Assembly: GCA_004078665.1 (NCBI GenBank)
Contig: SCFO01000002.1
Location: 558,001 to 622,000, forward strand
Source: Halobacillus fulvus
Lineage (GTDB): Bacteria > Bacillota > Bacilli > Bacillales > Halobacillaceae
Direction: 5' to 3'
Length of the DNA stretch: 64,000 nt
The notes beneath the pieces are model-generated. The model was not told the DNA's origin, did not search any database, and saw only the letters and a program-made list of their open reading frames with translations. A program made the translations under genes and the position numbers. Numbering within the stretch: the first letter of the stretch is position 1; every line of letters begins with the position of its first letter. Shown here piece after piece: positions 42,224-51,598 of the stretch.

Positions 42224-43285
42224 TCACCCACCAGCCCCCCGTTCAAAATACCGAAGCGCCATTTCTGCAGTTTTTCCTGTTTCCGCGACCCAATCCTTCT
42301 CCTCATACTCCCGCTCGAACGACTCGGCAACATCCGCAAGCAGTGACTCCTCATCCCAGTCGTCCTGCGCCACATGGCCGCCAACCTTCTGGCCACTCAT
42401 CCGAGAGAACGAATCGATCTTAGGATCATAAGACAAGGCTACAAACGGAACCGATGCCCCAGCGGCAAAAATCAGCGAGTGTAGTCTCATCCCGATCAAC
42501 AGGCGGGAAGCCCCGATCACCCGAGCTTTCTCCTCAACCGTTTCATCAAAAGGAAACACAGAACTCGCCTGTTCCATCAAAGCAGCGACTTCCCGCGACG
42601 CAGCATCATCCTCTTGTCCATGCATCGGCACATAAACGATAGAATGACCACGATCTGCCAGATGGTCGAGTACCCGGGCTACTTTTTCAAAAGGAGCATA
42701 AGGGGTCGGCCAGTTTCGTACGCTTACGGTCACGACAGAAGAAAGCGAGTGTTTCTGAAGCCAGTCACTCTGTCCGCCTTCAATCTCCATCCCTAGCACC
42801 GGATCCGGAACAAGCTCGATCGGCTGCCGGATTCCGATCCGCTCAAGCAAATCCCGTGATTCCTCATCACGGACCGTCAGCCGGACTTTCTTCTTCAGCG
42901 CAGCTTTGACAAGAAAACGACCGAAGCGGCTGTCAATCGGCCCCATCCCTTGCGCATAGACGAAGACTGGCTTTCTTAACAGCTTCGCCATCCGGATGAC
43001 ACCTGTATAATAAATGATCGATTTAATGCCGGTCGCATCCTGAAGCAGGCTGCCTCCGCCGCTGATCAGACCGTCCGACCTCGACAACAGGCGGAACACC
43101 TGTCTGAGATCCCAGCGATTGACGGCCTCAATCCCGTATGTCCGGCTCGTATGGACCGGATCGTTCGAAAGAGCCGTCAGCCGGACTTCAGGATTCTTTT
43201 TTCTCAATTGCTGGATCATCGAGAGTAGAATCGCTTCATCTCCAGCATTATGAAACCCGTAATAACCTGATAAAACAATATGCAC
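42224..43285 (-). CDS. csaB: polysaccharide pyruvyl transferase
   Basis: Transfers pyruvate from phosphoenolpyruvate to the secondary cell wall polysaccharide, creating the ketal that SLH domains bind. 353 residues with VLSGYYGFHNAGDEAILLSM at the start, ISGGGSLLQDATG, YAQGMGPI and the C-terminal GMRLHSLIFAAGASVPFVAL with the catalytic region. GTG 43285 is preferred over GTG 43294: it has AGAGGTG at normal spacing and matches other CsaB N-termini. Last in a flippase/TagA group, next to four SLH protein genes. Confidence 0.93.
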   Translation of the reverse strand: MHIVLSGYYGFHNAGDEAILLSMIQQLRKKNPEVRLTALSNDPVHTSRTYGIEAVNRWDLRQVFRLLSRSDGLISGGGSLLQDATGIKSIIYYTGVIRMAKLLRKPVFVYAQGMGPIDSRFGRFLVKAALKKKVRLTVRDEESRDLLERIGIRQPIELVPDPVLGMEIEGGQSDWLQKHSLSSVVTVSVRNWPTPYAPFEKVARVLDHLADRGHSIVYVPMHGQEDDAASREVAALMEQASSVFPFDETVEEKARVIGASRLLIGMRLHSLIFAAGASVPFVALSYDPKIDSFSRMSGQKVGGHVAQDDWDEESLLADVAESFEREYEEKDWVAETGKTAEMALRYFERGAGG

Positions 43286-43290
43286 CTGTT

Positions 43291-44820
43291 TCACCTCTTC
43301 CGCAATCTGATGACTAAAGCTTGAGCTTCCGTCACCTTCATCAATAAAAGTAATCCACTATAAAGGACGGCTCCGATTAAGACAGCACCTCCACTATATA
43401 GGAGCGCCGTAAGCCTGTCCCACTCCTCAATCGATAAAAACCATAGCGGTCCACCGACAGCTCCGCCCATCATCAAGCTAGCTAAAAAAGCCTTCAGTCT
43501 ATCCAGATCATTGGACAAGCCTACAGCAGGGTGGATCATTCCCATGTTAAGACCGTGGAGCACGAGATAAATCAACAACGTCACGACAGCCGCTCCTAAC
43601 AGTCCGGTCTGCTCGACGACCACAATATTCAGAACACCTTTGATTGCAACGGTCAAAACGACCAGCATCGCAGCTTTTCCAGGCTTGTTCAGCCCTTGCA
43701 ATATCCCTGTTCCAAGAACGGCTAAAGAGGTAAAGACAGAGCTGAGCCCGAGAATCGCCATCACTAGGCTTCCTTCAAGGTTTGTAAATAGCGCCAGGTT
43801 TAGCGGCAGCGCTAAGGCTAATAACCCGACGGCAGCGGGCCAAGATAGCAAATGTGTCATCGTGAATGCCCTTTTCACGATTCGACGGACTTCACTCGAT
43901 TCATTCGTAGTGAGCTTCTTCGTCACGAGGGGGATCAAGGGCAATACCAATGACGTCGCAAATACCGTGGCGATTTGTACGAGAGCTACGCCGCGTCCAT
44001 AAATCCCGAAACTGTACGTGACTTCCTCAATCCCGGCTCGAGTTAAACCATAGGGGATGGTCACCGCATCGATGAAGTTCATCAACGCCATCGTGATCGC
44101 ACCGACGGCGATCGGAATCGACACCTTCAGGATCTGTCGGCTCCTTTTCCTGAATACGCCTATGGAATACGACGATTTCGGCAGGGAAGGGGAGTTCTTA
44201 AATATATACAGTAAGTAAAATAGAGAGAACAAAGCTCCGACGGAAGAGCCGACCATGACACCTGCTGCGACTCTGTCGTCCGATGCGCCTTGCTGCACAA
44301 GGAAGTAAGCAATTGTCAACGTCACCGCCACTCTCACAAATTGTTCGATGACCTGTGAGGCAGCTGTCGGCGTCATCGATTCGTATCCTTGAAAATATCC
44401 CCGGTAAACCGCCATATAAGGAGCAATCAACAGCGTCATGGAAACGATGATCAGCGCCTGTTTTGATTCTTCTCCGCCAAGAAGAGAGGAGAGGGGCTCC
44501 GCAATCGAAAAGATGAAGACGAAACTGAGAATCCCGAACAGGACAGCTAGAATACTCGCGGTCTTATAAATCTCGCTCACTTTTGCTTCGTTTCCCTCCA
44601 CCCTAGCTTCTGCAATCAGTTTGGATATAGCCAGTGGGATCCCCGCCACAGATAAAATCAGGGCGACCATGTAAATCGGATAGACCATACTAAAAATTCC
44701 TAGGACCTCGTCTCCCGCAATGTTTTGTAAAGGGATGCGGAAGATGGCACCTAGGAATTTGGATAATAACGTAGCGACAGATAATATGAATGTGCTTTTG
44801 ATAAACGATGTTCGACTCAT
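43291..44820 (-). CDS. MATE/PST-type polysaccharide flippase (SpoVB/MurJ-like MOP superfamily)
   Basis: 509 residues, about 14 membrane helices. The N-terminal MSRTSFIKSTFILSVATLLS and KFLGAIFRIPLQNIAGDEVL, with YPIYMVALILSVAGIPLAIS, are typical of the SpoVB/YtgP branch. It would flip the lipid-linked wall polymer unit before CsaB pyruvylation or polymer export. Start at ATG 44820 overlaps the TagA stop by 4 bp; the open frame upstream (to 44922) lies inside tagA. Its stop overlaps the upstream csaB start codon. Confidence 0.85.
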   Translation of the reverse strand: MSRTSFIKSTFILSVATLLSKFLGAIFRIPLQNIAGDEVLGIFSMVYPIYMVALILSVAGIPLAISKLIAEARVEGNEAKVSEIYKTASILAVLFGILSFVFIFSIAEPLSSLLGGEESKQALIIVSMTLLIAPYMAVYRGYFQGYESMTPTAASQVIEQFVRVAVTLTIAYFLVQQGASDDRVAAGVMVGSSVGALFSLFYLLYIFKNSPSLPKSSYSIGVFRKRSRQILKVSIPIAVGAITMALMNFIDAVTIPYGLTRAGIEEVTYSFGIYGRGVALVQIATVFATSLVLPLIPLVTKKLTTNESSEVRRIVKRAFTMTHLLSWPAAVGLLALALPLNLALFTNLEGSLVMAILGLSSVFTSLAVLGTGILQGLNKPGKAAMLVVLTVAIKGVLNIVVVEQTGLLGAAVVTLLIYLVLHGLNMGMIHPAVGLSNDLDRLKAFLASLMMGGAVGGPLWFLSIEEWDRLTALLYSGGAVLIGAVLYSGLLLLMKVTEAQALVIRLRKR

Positions 44821-45548
44821 GAGGAACCCTTCAATTTCTTTTTGATGATATTGAAAGCGAATTTCGGGAGAGCCGTCATTCTGCGCCAGCGTCGTGGCTG
44901 TTTTAACAGACGGTACAGCCATTCGATGTTATGCCTCCGCCAGACGGCAGGTGCCCGCTTTACATCACCGGCGATGACATCGAAGCTTCCTCCGACACAA
45001 AGGAACACGCCTTTATCGAACGAATCGATGTTTTCGGCGATCCATTTCTCCTGCTTGGGTGCGCCTAAAGCGACGAACGTCAAATCGGGCTCGGCTGCTT
45101 TTACTTGTTCAGTAACCGTGTTGCTATCCCAGTCGAAGTAACCGTCATGCGTTCCGACAATCTCTATATCCGGGTAATGGTACTTAAGATTCCGTTCGAC
45201 TCTCGCCAAGGCTTCCGCATACGTGCCAAGCAGAAAGATTTTGTACCCTTTGATATTGGCAATTTCGAGTAGATCCAGCATCAAGTCGTAACCGGTCACC
45301 CGCTCGGGTAAAGGATCATTCAGAAGTTGGGAAGCCCGGACGATCCCGATTCCATCTGCGGTTATATAGTTGGCTTTATGTAAATTTTTCATGTAGGTGG
45401 TATCCGCATTCGCCTGCATCACAATTTCAGGATTGGCTGTGATGACGAACGATTTCTCTTCGCGCATCACATGTTCATCCAGCTTTTTGATCAACGTCTT
45501 GTGATCGATTCTGGAAAAAGGGATGCCCATGATTGGTACTTGCTTCAT
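44817..45548 (-). CDS. tagA: N-acetylmannosaminyltransferase, WecG/TagA family, copy 2
   Basis: Adds ManNAc to GlcNAc-PP-undecaprenol, the second step after TagO. 243 residues with SFVITANPEIVMQA, YITADGIGIVRASQLL, FLLGTYAEALARVERNLK, FVALGAPKQEKWIAENI and CVGGSFDVIAGDVKRAPAVW. Paralogue of the gene at 41250. Start at ATG 45548 (MKQVPIMGIPFSR) with GGAG 11 bp upstream; another in-frame ATG at 45578 has no ribosome binding site. First gene of the tagA-flippase-csaB operon. Confidence 0.9.
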   Translation of the reverse strand: MKQVPIMGIPFSRIDHKTLIKKLDEHVMREEKSFVITANPEIVMQANADTTYMKNLHKANYITADGIGIVRASQLLNDPLPERVTGYDLMLDLLEIANIKGYKIFLLGTYAEALARVERNLKYHYPDIEIVGTHDGYFDWDSNTVTEQVKAAEPDLTFVALGAPKQEKWIAENIDSFDKGVFLCVGGSFDVIAGDVKRAPAVWRRHNIEWLYRLLKQPRRWRRMTALPKFAFNIIKKKLKGSS

Positions 45549-45601
45549 ATGTTGGAAGGCTCCTTTAAAATTACACATACTTACACTTGATAATATAACA
45601 C

Positions 45602-45637
45602 AAAAAAGGAGGCAACCATATGGTTTACCCCCTTTTT
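45602..45637 (-). terminator. terminator of the SLH-glucosaminidase gene
   Basis: Read on minus: AAAAAGGGGGTAAACC, 4-nt loop, GGTTGCCTCCTTTTTT; it ends the upstream minus-strand SLH gene and separates it from tagA. Confidence 0.7.
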
Positions 45638-45657
45638 GTAATCTGATTGTTATTTAA

Positions 45658-47595
45658 TTATTTGGCCACATTCAACGTGTTCAACAATGTTCCATGAGAA
45701 CCGCCATGACTGTAGACGTAAGCCTCAAGATAATTTTTATCCTGAATATTCTTAGGTGCGACCTTGTACCAGATTCCATCAGCAGATACTTCTTCGAGCA
45801 CTTGAAGAGTAGAGCCTGTTTCTAGCGTGTAAAGCTTAGTACCGGATGTATTCGAAGCATCGCGGACGTTCGTATTTTGTTTGGTTACGGCAAGCTTTTG
45901 CTGACCAAGTTCAGGAGTCAAGCTGTATGTGCTGCTCAAGTATTGATCCATCTGCAGCATGTAACCGGCAATTTTCTGTCCCCAGTAAGGGTCAGATGCG
46001 TAACGGACGTTCATCCCGGTACTCTTGTTTCCAAGGTGAGCACCGTTGAAGCGCCAGTCGGATTCACTGAAGTAACCAGGTACGATGAAGTCTTCGGCTG
46101 CTGCAAGAATTCCTGCTTCATAGCTGTCGTACGTGTAAGCATTTTTGAATGGATCCTCGTCTTTAGCGTTGATGCCGAACAAGTTGTTCTTCAGGCGAGC
46201 GATGTCACTTTCACCCCAGCGGCTTTCGTGAATCGCATGAGCAAGAAGATACATAGCATTCGTACCGTGCAGATTCTCGGCTTTCTTGAAGGAAGAGCCA
46301 AGTCCGATCAATGGACTGCCAGGGCGCTTAGCCTCAAGGAAAGCATCCAGCTGCTCAGCCGTGTACTGTGTTTCTGTGTATAATGGCATACGATTGAAAT
46401 ATTGGTAAGCGGATCCGACTTCGGCACCGCTTGTATTATAGAACGTGTTTCCGTTCCAGCTATAATACGTTTGCCCAGCAGAAAGGAAGGACGGGGCTTT
46501 CCCGTAAACATAACTTCCTGTGCTGTCTGTAATCGGGTTATAGATTGAGTGAATCAAGTTGCCATCCTTTACAGTATAATGGGAGCGCTTATCCGCGATG
46601 CTGGAAGGTGTAAGGTTCACTGTTCCAGGTTTCACATAACCGGTCGTATCAGCTACCTGTACTTTCACCCAGTCAGGTGTCGCTTCCAAATACTTCATTT
46701 CAACCCCTGATGTTACGTAGGTGGCTGTAGAACCGAAAGATGAACTCGTATAAACTTCTGTGTATTTGTTCGACACAGCTAGTCCATCGTTGATCCATAC
46801 GATATTGTTTCCATTTAGAATAACTTGACTTCCTGAAGCGTTCGCTTTTGCATCACTATAGTCCTTATAAGTCTTGACCACATCGTAATCCCCGTCTCCC
46901 TGGACAGTGGCTACACTATATCCAAGTGATTCCGGAGCATCAAAAAGCTTCAGCATACGTACAATCACCCCAGCTGTTTGAGAACGGGTCGTCTGTGCAT
47001 AAGGATCGAAGAATAACTTTCCATCCGATGCCTTTTTACCAGTCAGCAGTCCCAAGTCGATCAGACGTTGGACAGCTTCGACGTAGATGTCCTGAATTTC
47101 ATCAGCATCTGTAAAGTTCAATGGTGCTTTTTCAGATACGACGCCCTTCAGTTCAACGGCACGAAGAATCATGACGGCCATTTCCTGACGAGTAATTTCG
47201 CGGTGAGGACGGAACGTGTTGTTCGGGTACCCGTTGACAAGTCCGTGTGTGCTAGCGGCATTCACGGCCGGATAGAACCATTCACCTGGCTGCACATCCG
47301 AATAGGATGGAGCTTCTGAAACTTCAGCGATCGAGAAGTCTCCCGCTGCTTTCAATTCCAAATCAAGCGCACGGGTCAGAAAGGCAGTAAATTCGGAGCG
47401 TCTCACAGGCTTGTCTGGCAAATATGTATTGTCCCCGTAACCTTTCATGATTCCTTCTTTGATGAGATACCTCATTTCCTCTTCAAAGAAGTTCCCGGTA
47501 ATGTCATCTTCCGCTGCTTTTGCTATGTGTGTGGGAAATAGAGACGCAAGCAGGAAGATGAGGATTCCAATTGTAAAAAGCTTTTTCATCTTCAA
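45658..47595 (-). CDS. secreted SLH-domain endo-beta-N-acetylglucosaminidase
   Basis: About 645 residues. Signal peptide (FTIGILIFLLASLFPTHIAK, cleavage near AKA-AE), three N-terminal SLH repeats (about 28-215; GYGDNTYLPDKPVRRSEFTA, GYPNNTFRPHREITRQEMAV, then a divergent third), a bacterial SH3-like part, a glucosaminidase domain (about 390-560; NAMYLLAHAIHESRWGESDI, LKNNLFGINAKDEDP, YWGQKIAGYM) and a C-terminal SH3 domain. The catalytic Glu is in HESRWG. Held on the wall by SLH binding to pyruvylated polymer, it would cut glycan strands. Start taken as TTG 47595 with GGAGG 6 bp upstream; ATG 47589 is possible. Confidence 0.88.
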   Translation of the reverse strand: MKMKKLFTIGILIFLLASLFPTHIAKAAEDDITGNFFEEEMRYLIKEGIMKGYGDNTYLPDKPVRRSEFTAFLTRALDLELKAAGDFSIAEVSEAPSYSDVQPGEWFYPAVNAASTHGLVNGYPNNTFRPHREITRQEMAVMILRAVELKGVVSEKAPLNFTDADEIQDIYVEAVQRLIDLGLLTGKKASDGKLFFDPYAQTTRSQTAGVIVRMLKLFDAPESLGYSVATVQGDGDYDVVKTYKDYSDAKANASGSQVILNGNNIVWINDGLAVSNKYTEVYTSSSFGSTATYVTSGVEMKYLEATPDWVKVQVADTTGYVKPGTVNLTPSSIADKRSHYTVKDGNLIHSIYNPITDSTGSYVYGKAPSFLSAGQTYYSWNGNTFYNTSGAEVGSAYQYFNRMPLYTETQYTAEQLDAFLEAKRPGSPLIGLGSSFKKAENLHGTNAMYLLAHAIHESRWGESDIARLKNNLFGINAKDEDPFKNAYTYDSYEAGILAAAEDFIVPGYFSESDWRFNGAHLGNKSTGMNVRYASDPYWGQKIAGYMLQMDQYLSSTYSLTPELGQQKLAVTKQNTNVRDASNTSGTKLYTLETGSTLQVLEEVSADGIWYKVAPKNIQDKNYLEAYVYSHGGSHGTLLNTLNVAK

Positions 47596-47961
47596 AAAAT
47601 TCCTCCTTTTTCGTATACTCATAGATTAATGTATCAAAAAAACTTGTCGAATAATAGTCGATTTACGTAAATATGGGTAAATCTTTGGAAATAGTAGGAA
47701 GGAACCAAAAATGAGAATTGTAGAAAAACTTGTCAAATTACCATATCTATGTTCACTATAATGTGGCATAATATTTTACATTGATATATTTCTTGTCGAC
47801 ATCGTGGAAATAGATGTAGAAAAATCATACAAATCGTCACACATTCGGACTATATGGAAAAATAGGGCGAATGAATCCTTCAAATCATTACATAACATAC
47901 GTATAATGGTCGATAGTAGAAATATAGAATATGAAAAGAGAAAGGAAGAGAAGTAGCTCAT
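47596..47961. other. divergent control region between two SLH genes
   Basis: 366 bp, AT-rich, no coding frame of note. CTTGTC occurs three times (in ACTTGTCGAATAA, ACTTGTCAAATTA and TTCTTGTCGACATC), which may mark a shared regulator site. I did not recognise a riboswitch, and no promoter pair stands out clearly. Confidence 0.35.
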
Positions 47962-49344
47962 ATGTTTAGGACCTCGAAAAAGTTAATAGTCGCAGGGCTC
48001 ATGTTGCTTTTGGCATTCTTTTTGCCTATGCATTCAGCCTCAGCCAGCTCGTTGAGTGATGTCCCCGATCGTTCTTCAGATGAAATCAATTACTTGATTG
48101 GGAAGGGCATCATCCAAGGATACCCTGGCGGCACGTTCAAACCTTTCGTTTCTGTTTCCAGACAGGAAGCGGCTACGATGGTCGGACGAGCGCTGAAGCT
48201 TAATGGTACGAAAAGAACAACCGTTTTCCCGGATGTCGATCGGAATTCTTATGCTTCAGGATACATACAGTCAGCTTATGAAAAAGGAATTATCACAGGG
48301 TATCCAAGTGGCACCTATAAGCCACAGAATAACATCACCCGAGGAGAAATGGCCTACCTTGTTTCCAAAGCCTTCAATCTGACAGAGACAAGTGGAAATC
48401 AGTTCAGCGATGTCCCGGATTCAGGCTCCCTCTCTCAAGCGATTGATAAAGTATCAACCGCACGAATTGCTCAAGGGTACCCGAGTGGTACATACAAACC
48501 GAACCGTACGATTACACGTGAAGAGTTTTCCGTCATGATGGCGAGAGCGCTCAACCCAGAGTATAAAGTCGATGGGGAAACAAGTAGTGGGAAAGAGTAC
48601 ATCGTATCGACGGGTGTACTGAATGTCCGCTCCGGCCCGAGCACAAGCTATAGCCTGATCGGAAAGCTTTACGAAGGAGCCGTTGTGAAAGTGTCCAGCA
48701 TCTCAGGGAGCTGGGGCAAAATCACTTATAATGGTCAAACAGCTTATATCCATACCGATTACATCAAAGAAAAAGGAATTACAAGTGATACTCCATTGAT
48801 TGCGATCGATGCCGGTCATGGAGATCATGACGGTGGAGCTGCAGCTAATGGATTGACAGAGAAGGAAGTTAATCTGGATGTTGCTAAACGTGTACAAGGA
48901 TATTTGAAGAACAACACAAATATCGGTGTTGTAATGACACGTACAGACGACAGCTTCCTTGAATTAGATGAGCGCGTTGATTTCGCCGTCCAAAACGGAG
49001 CGGATACATTTGTAAGTATCCATGCGAATGCTTCCATCTATGATTCTGCAAATGGTACAGAAACTTTTTATTCTTCTGCTGCGTTAAGTGATCGTGCTTA
49101 CAAGAGTAAGAAGTTAGCAGAGTTCATCCAAGCCCGTCTAGTTGTTGCCTTAAATACGAGAGACCGTGGAGTGAAAGAAGCTCCGTTCCGTGTTATCAAT
49201 GCAACACCATTACCATCTGCTTTAGTAGAATTAGGATTTCTCACGAACGATTCGGATGCTTCCAAGCTTGGATCCAGTTATTATCGAGATCGTGCAGCAA
49301 AAGCTATTTACTTAGGCATCCAAGATTATTATAATTGGAAATAA
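47962..49344 (+). CDS. secreted SLH-domain N-acetylmuramoyl-L-alanine amidase
   Basis: 460 residues: signal peptide (to about ASA-SS, residue 28), three SLH repeats (about 30-205; GYPGGTFKPFVSVSRQEAA, GYPSGTYKPQNNITRGEMAY, GYPSGTYKPNRTITREEFSV), an SH3 domain (VLNVRSGPSTSYSLIGKLYE, about 218-272) and an Amidase_3 domain (about 278-455). The zinc site is complete: His in IDAGHGDHD, Glu in TEKEVNLDV, His in VSIHANAS, and the catalytic Glu in ALVELGFL. It should cleave the peptide stem from muramic acid while anchored by SLH. Confidence 0.92.
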   Translation: MFRTSKKLIVAGLMLLLAFFLPMHSASASSLSDVPDRSSDEINYLIGKGIIQGYPGGTFKPFVSVSRQEAATMVGRALKLNGTKRTTVFPDVDRNSYASGYIQSAYEKGIITGYPSGTYKPQNNITRGEMAYLVSKAFNLTETSGNQFSDVPDSGSLSQAIDKVSTARIAQGYPSGTYKPNRTITREEFSVMMARALNPEYKVDGETSSGKEYIVSTGVLNVRSGPSTSYSLIGKLYEGAVVKVSSISGSWGKITYNGQTAYIHTDYIKEKGITSDTPLIAIDAGHGDHDGGAAANGLTEKEVNLDVAKRVQGYLKNNTNIGVVMTRTDDSFLELDERVDFAVQNGADTFVSIHANASIYDSANGTETFYSSAALSDRAYKSKKLAEFIQARLVVALNTRDRGVKEAPFRVINATPLPSALVELGFLTNDSDASKLGSSYYRDRAAKAIYLGIQDYYNWK

Positions 49345-49352
49345 GTACAATC

Positions 49353-49381
49353 AAAAAAGCGGACATTATGTCCGCTTTTTT
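49353..49381 (+). terminator. terminator after the SLH-amidase gene
   Basis: AAAAAAGCGGAC, 5-nt loop, GTCCGCTTTTTT. Confidence 0.87.
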
Positions 49382-49405
49382 ATTCTATCCAAGGAGATGA
49401 CGTTC

Positions 49406-51055
49406 GTGAAAAAGTACCTCGGTTTTGTTATGATGCTCTGTTTAGTAAGCTTGATCGTTTATCCGATAGGTTCATCAGCTGAAAATGAATCAGAAAAGCG
49501 GTTTGTCATCGGATTTGAAGATCAGATTCAAAAGGATATTCTTGAAAATATCCCGCACGAGGAAGTGCATACATACCCATCGATTCAAGCATTGACTGTC
49601 GAAATGAATGAAAAGCAGGCAGCCGCTCTTGAGAATCATCCCGCCATCAAATGGATAGAAGAAGACCAGCAAGTCGAGGTCACACGCCAAGTCCGCAATT
49701 GGGGCTATGATGTCCTTGGAGCCAGAACCTCCAAGCAGTTGGGATTGACAGGAGACGGAATCAAAATTGCTGTCATTGATACGGGCGTCAATACAAGCCA
49801 TCCGGATTTGAAGATAGCGGGTGGCGTAACCTTTGTCGAAGATACAACAACGTATGAAGATGAAAATGGTCATGGAACACATGTGACCGGAGTCATCAAT
49901 GCCCAGAATAATAATATCGGAACCATCGGTGTAGCTCCAGAAGCGGAAATCTATGCGGTCAAAGCGCTGGACCGTGGAGGAATCGGAAATGAAAGTGACG
50001 TAATGGCCGGTGTGCAGTGGGCGATCGATCACGACATCGATATTATCAACTTGAGCTTGACCGCTCCGTATGCCTCTGAAAACCTTAAAGAAATCATTAA
50101 TAAAGCACACCAAAATGGCATTCATATCGTAGCTGCATCAGGTAACGACCGAGACGGTTCAGGGCAGATTACAAATGATGTGATGTATCCTGGTAGATAT
50201 GAGAACACACTCAGTGTTGGAGCAGTCACGGAGGATTTAAAAAGAGCCTCTTTCTCTTATCAAGGGAAGTCACTGGATGCCGTAGCTCCAGGTGAGCAGA
50301 TTTACAGCACTTACATCCAGCAGAATGAAAGTTCTTATGGCTATCTAAGCGGAACATCAATGGCCTCACCCTATGTAGCAGGATCTATCGCCCTTTATAA
50401 GCAGCTGTATCCCGATTATACAAAAGCAGAAATTGAGAACCTACTCATCGACCATGCCATTGATTTAGGGCCTAAAGGAAAAGACGAAGCATATGGATAC
50501 GGCTTAGTGAAGTCACCTGCCAGTTACTTCATAGATGTCGAACACCGTAGCTGGTTTAAGAACTATGTGAACGCACTCGCCCAAGAAGATTGGATTCAAG
50601 GATACAGAGACGATAAATACCGTCCTTATCGCGATGTGACCCGACAGGAAGTCGTCACGCTCGTCGGACGTATTCTTGACTTGGACGGAACAAAGAGAGC
50701 TACAAGCTACTCTGACGTATCCAGTGACCTGTTCGGCTCAGGCTATATCGCCTCTGCGACTGAAGAGGGTATTGTAGAAGGTTTGCCTGGAAATCAGTTC
50801 AGACCGAATGCACCGATCGACCGTGGGGATGTCGCGTTGATCATTGAACGTGCTTTCGGACCCTTTACGGACGGAAGCCCTCAATTCTCCGATGTTGAAA
50901 ACGGAAAGTATTACGAGGATGCGATCAATGCTCTTGCAGAAGAACAGATTTTGAACGGCTACAACGGAACAGAATTCAGACCAGAACAATCTATTAATCG
51001 TGCCGAAATCGCAACGATTCTAGCGAAAGTATTAGATCCTTCTTTAAGAGAGTAA
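49406..51055 (+). CDS. secreted subtilisin-like serine protease with C-terminal SLH domains
   Basis: 549 residues: signal peptide, an I9 propeptide (about 30-95, ending WIEEDQQVEV), a subtilase domain (about 100-365) with the full triad (Asp in IAVIDTGVNTSHPDL, His in ENGHGTHVTGVI, Ser in LSGTSMASPYVAG) and oxyanion Asn in VAASGNDRDG, then three SLH repeats (about 375-545; GYRDDKYRPYRDVTRQEVV, GLPGNQFRPNAPIDRGDVAL, GYNGTEFRPEQSINRAEIAT). GTG 49406 is chosen, with GGAG 9 bp upstream. A wall-bound protease, perhaps processing the neighbouring hydrolases. Confidence 0.9.
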   Translation: MKKYLGFVMMLCLVSLIVYPIGSSAENESEKRFVIGFEDQIQKDILENIPHEEVHTYPSIQALTVEMNEKQAAALENHPAIKWIEEDQQVEVTRQVRNWGYDVLGARTSKQLGLTGDGIKIAVIDTGVNTSHPDLKIAGGVTFVEDTTTYEDENGHGTHVTGVINAQNNNIGTIGVAPEAEIYAVKALDRGGIGNESDVMAGVQWAIDHDIDIINLSLTAPYASENLKEIINKAHQNGIHIVAASGNDRDGSGQITNDVMYPGRYENTLSVGAVTEDLKRASFSYQGKSLDAVAPGEQIYSTYIQQNESSYGYLSGTSMASPYVAGSIALYKQLYPDYTKAEIENLLIDHAIDLGPKGKDEAYGYGLVKSPASYFIDVEHRSWFKNYVNALAQEDWIQGYRDDKYRPYRDVTRQEVVTLVGRILDLDGTKRATSYSDVSSDLFGSGYIASATEEGIVEGLPGNQFRPNAPIDRGDVALIIERAFGPFTDGSPQFSDVENGKYYEDAINALAEEQILNGYNGTEFRPEQSINRAEIATILAKVLDPSLRE

Positions 51056-51062
51056 TAGAAGC

Positions 51063-51099
51063 AAACTCCCTTTCTCATCATAAGAGAAAGGGAGTTTTT
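51063..51099 (+). terminator. terminator after the protease gene
   Basis: AAACTCCCTTTCTC and its complement around a 6-nt loop, followed by TTTTTCTTTTTC. Confidence 0.87.
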
Positions 51100-51346
51100 C
51101 TTTTTCTCTCATATAAACTACTTTGATGGTTTCATAGAGAAATAAATGTCTGTATACAATAGAAGAAACTCGTCAAAAAAAGTATGGTTCTAATACGTGA
51201 AAAGGTTGTTATAGTTCCATTCCGTTGTTTCATGGACGTTATAGGCGGGGATACCTTCTCTATGTTAAAAGACAGTAGGTTGAGAAAGGTGTTTTAAGTT
51301 CATTTCACCTTGGTCGTACAAATTCTTTACATGCTCTAAACGTGAT

Positions 51347-51517
51347 GTTTCCGTTCACTTATTACAGCAAGGAGGGGCGGGAAATGGTGAGACTCCTATG
51401 GGGAGGTAAGGGCAGGCTGAGATCCCGCAGGAGCCTTGCTCCGAGGAAGCTCAGCGCCCGCCCATGGAAAGCGAATCATTTCCCGCACCTCCTACCATTA
51501 TAGGATGTGACGGAAAC
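51347..51517 (+). repeat. palindromic intergenic element, copy 6
   Basis: Full-length, 171 bp, orientation as copies 1 and 4. Left end GTTTCCGTTCAC, right end GTGACGGAAAC. Inner arms GGAGGGGCGGGAAAT and ATTTCCCGCACCTCC differ by one base; the core carries GAGACTCCTATGGGG and CTCAGCGCCCGCCCATGG. It lies in the 543-bp gap 51056-51598 between converging genes; besides this and two terminators the gap shows nothing. Confidence 0.9.
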
Positions 51518-51562
51518 CTTTCCTGGGCTTGTTTTTATATAAGTTTAGTAATGAAAGCAAAC

Positions 51563-51594
51563 TAAAAAAAGCCACCCAGCAAAGGGTGGCTTTT
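51563..51594 (-). terminator. terminator of the NlpC/P60-SLH gene
   Basis: AAAAGCCACCC and GGGTGGCTTTT around a 6-nt loop, starting just after the minus-strand stop. Confidence 0.82.
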
Positions 51595-51598
51595 CAGC

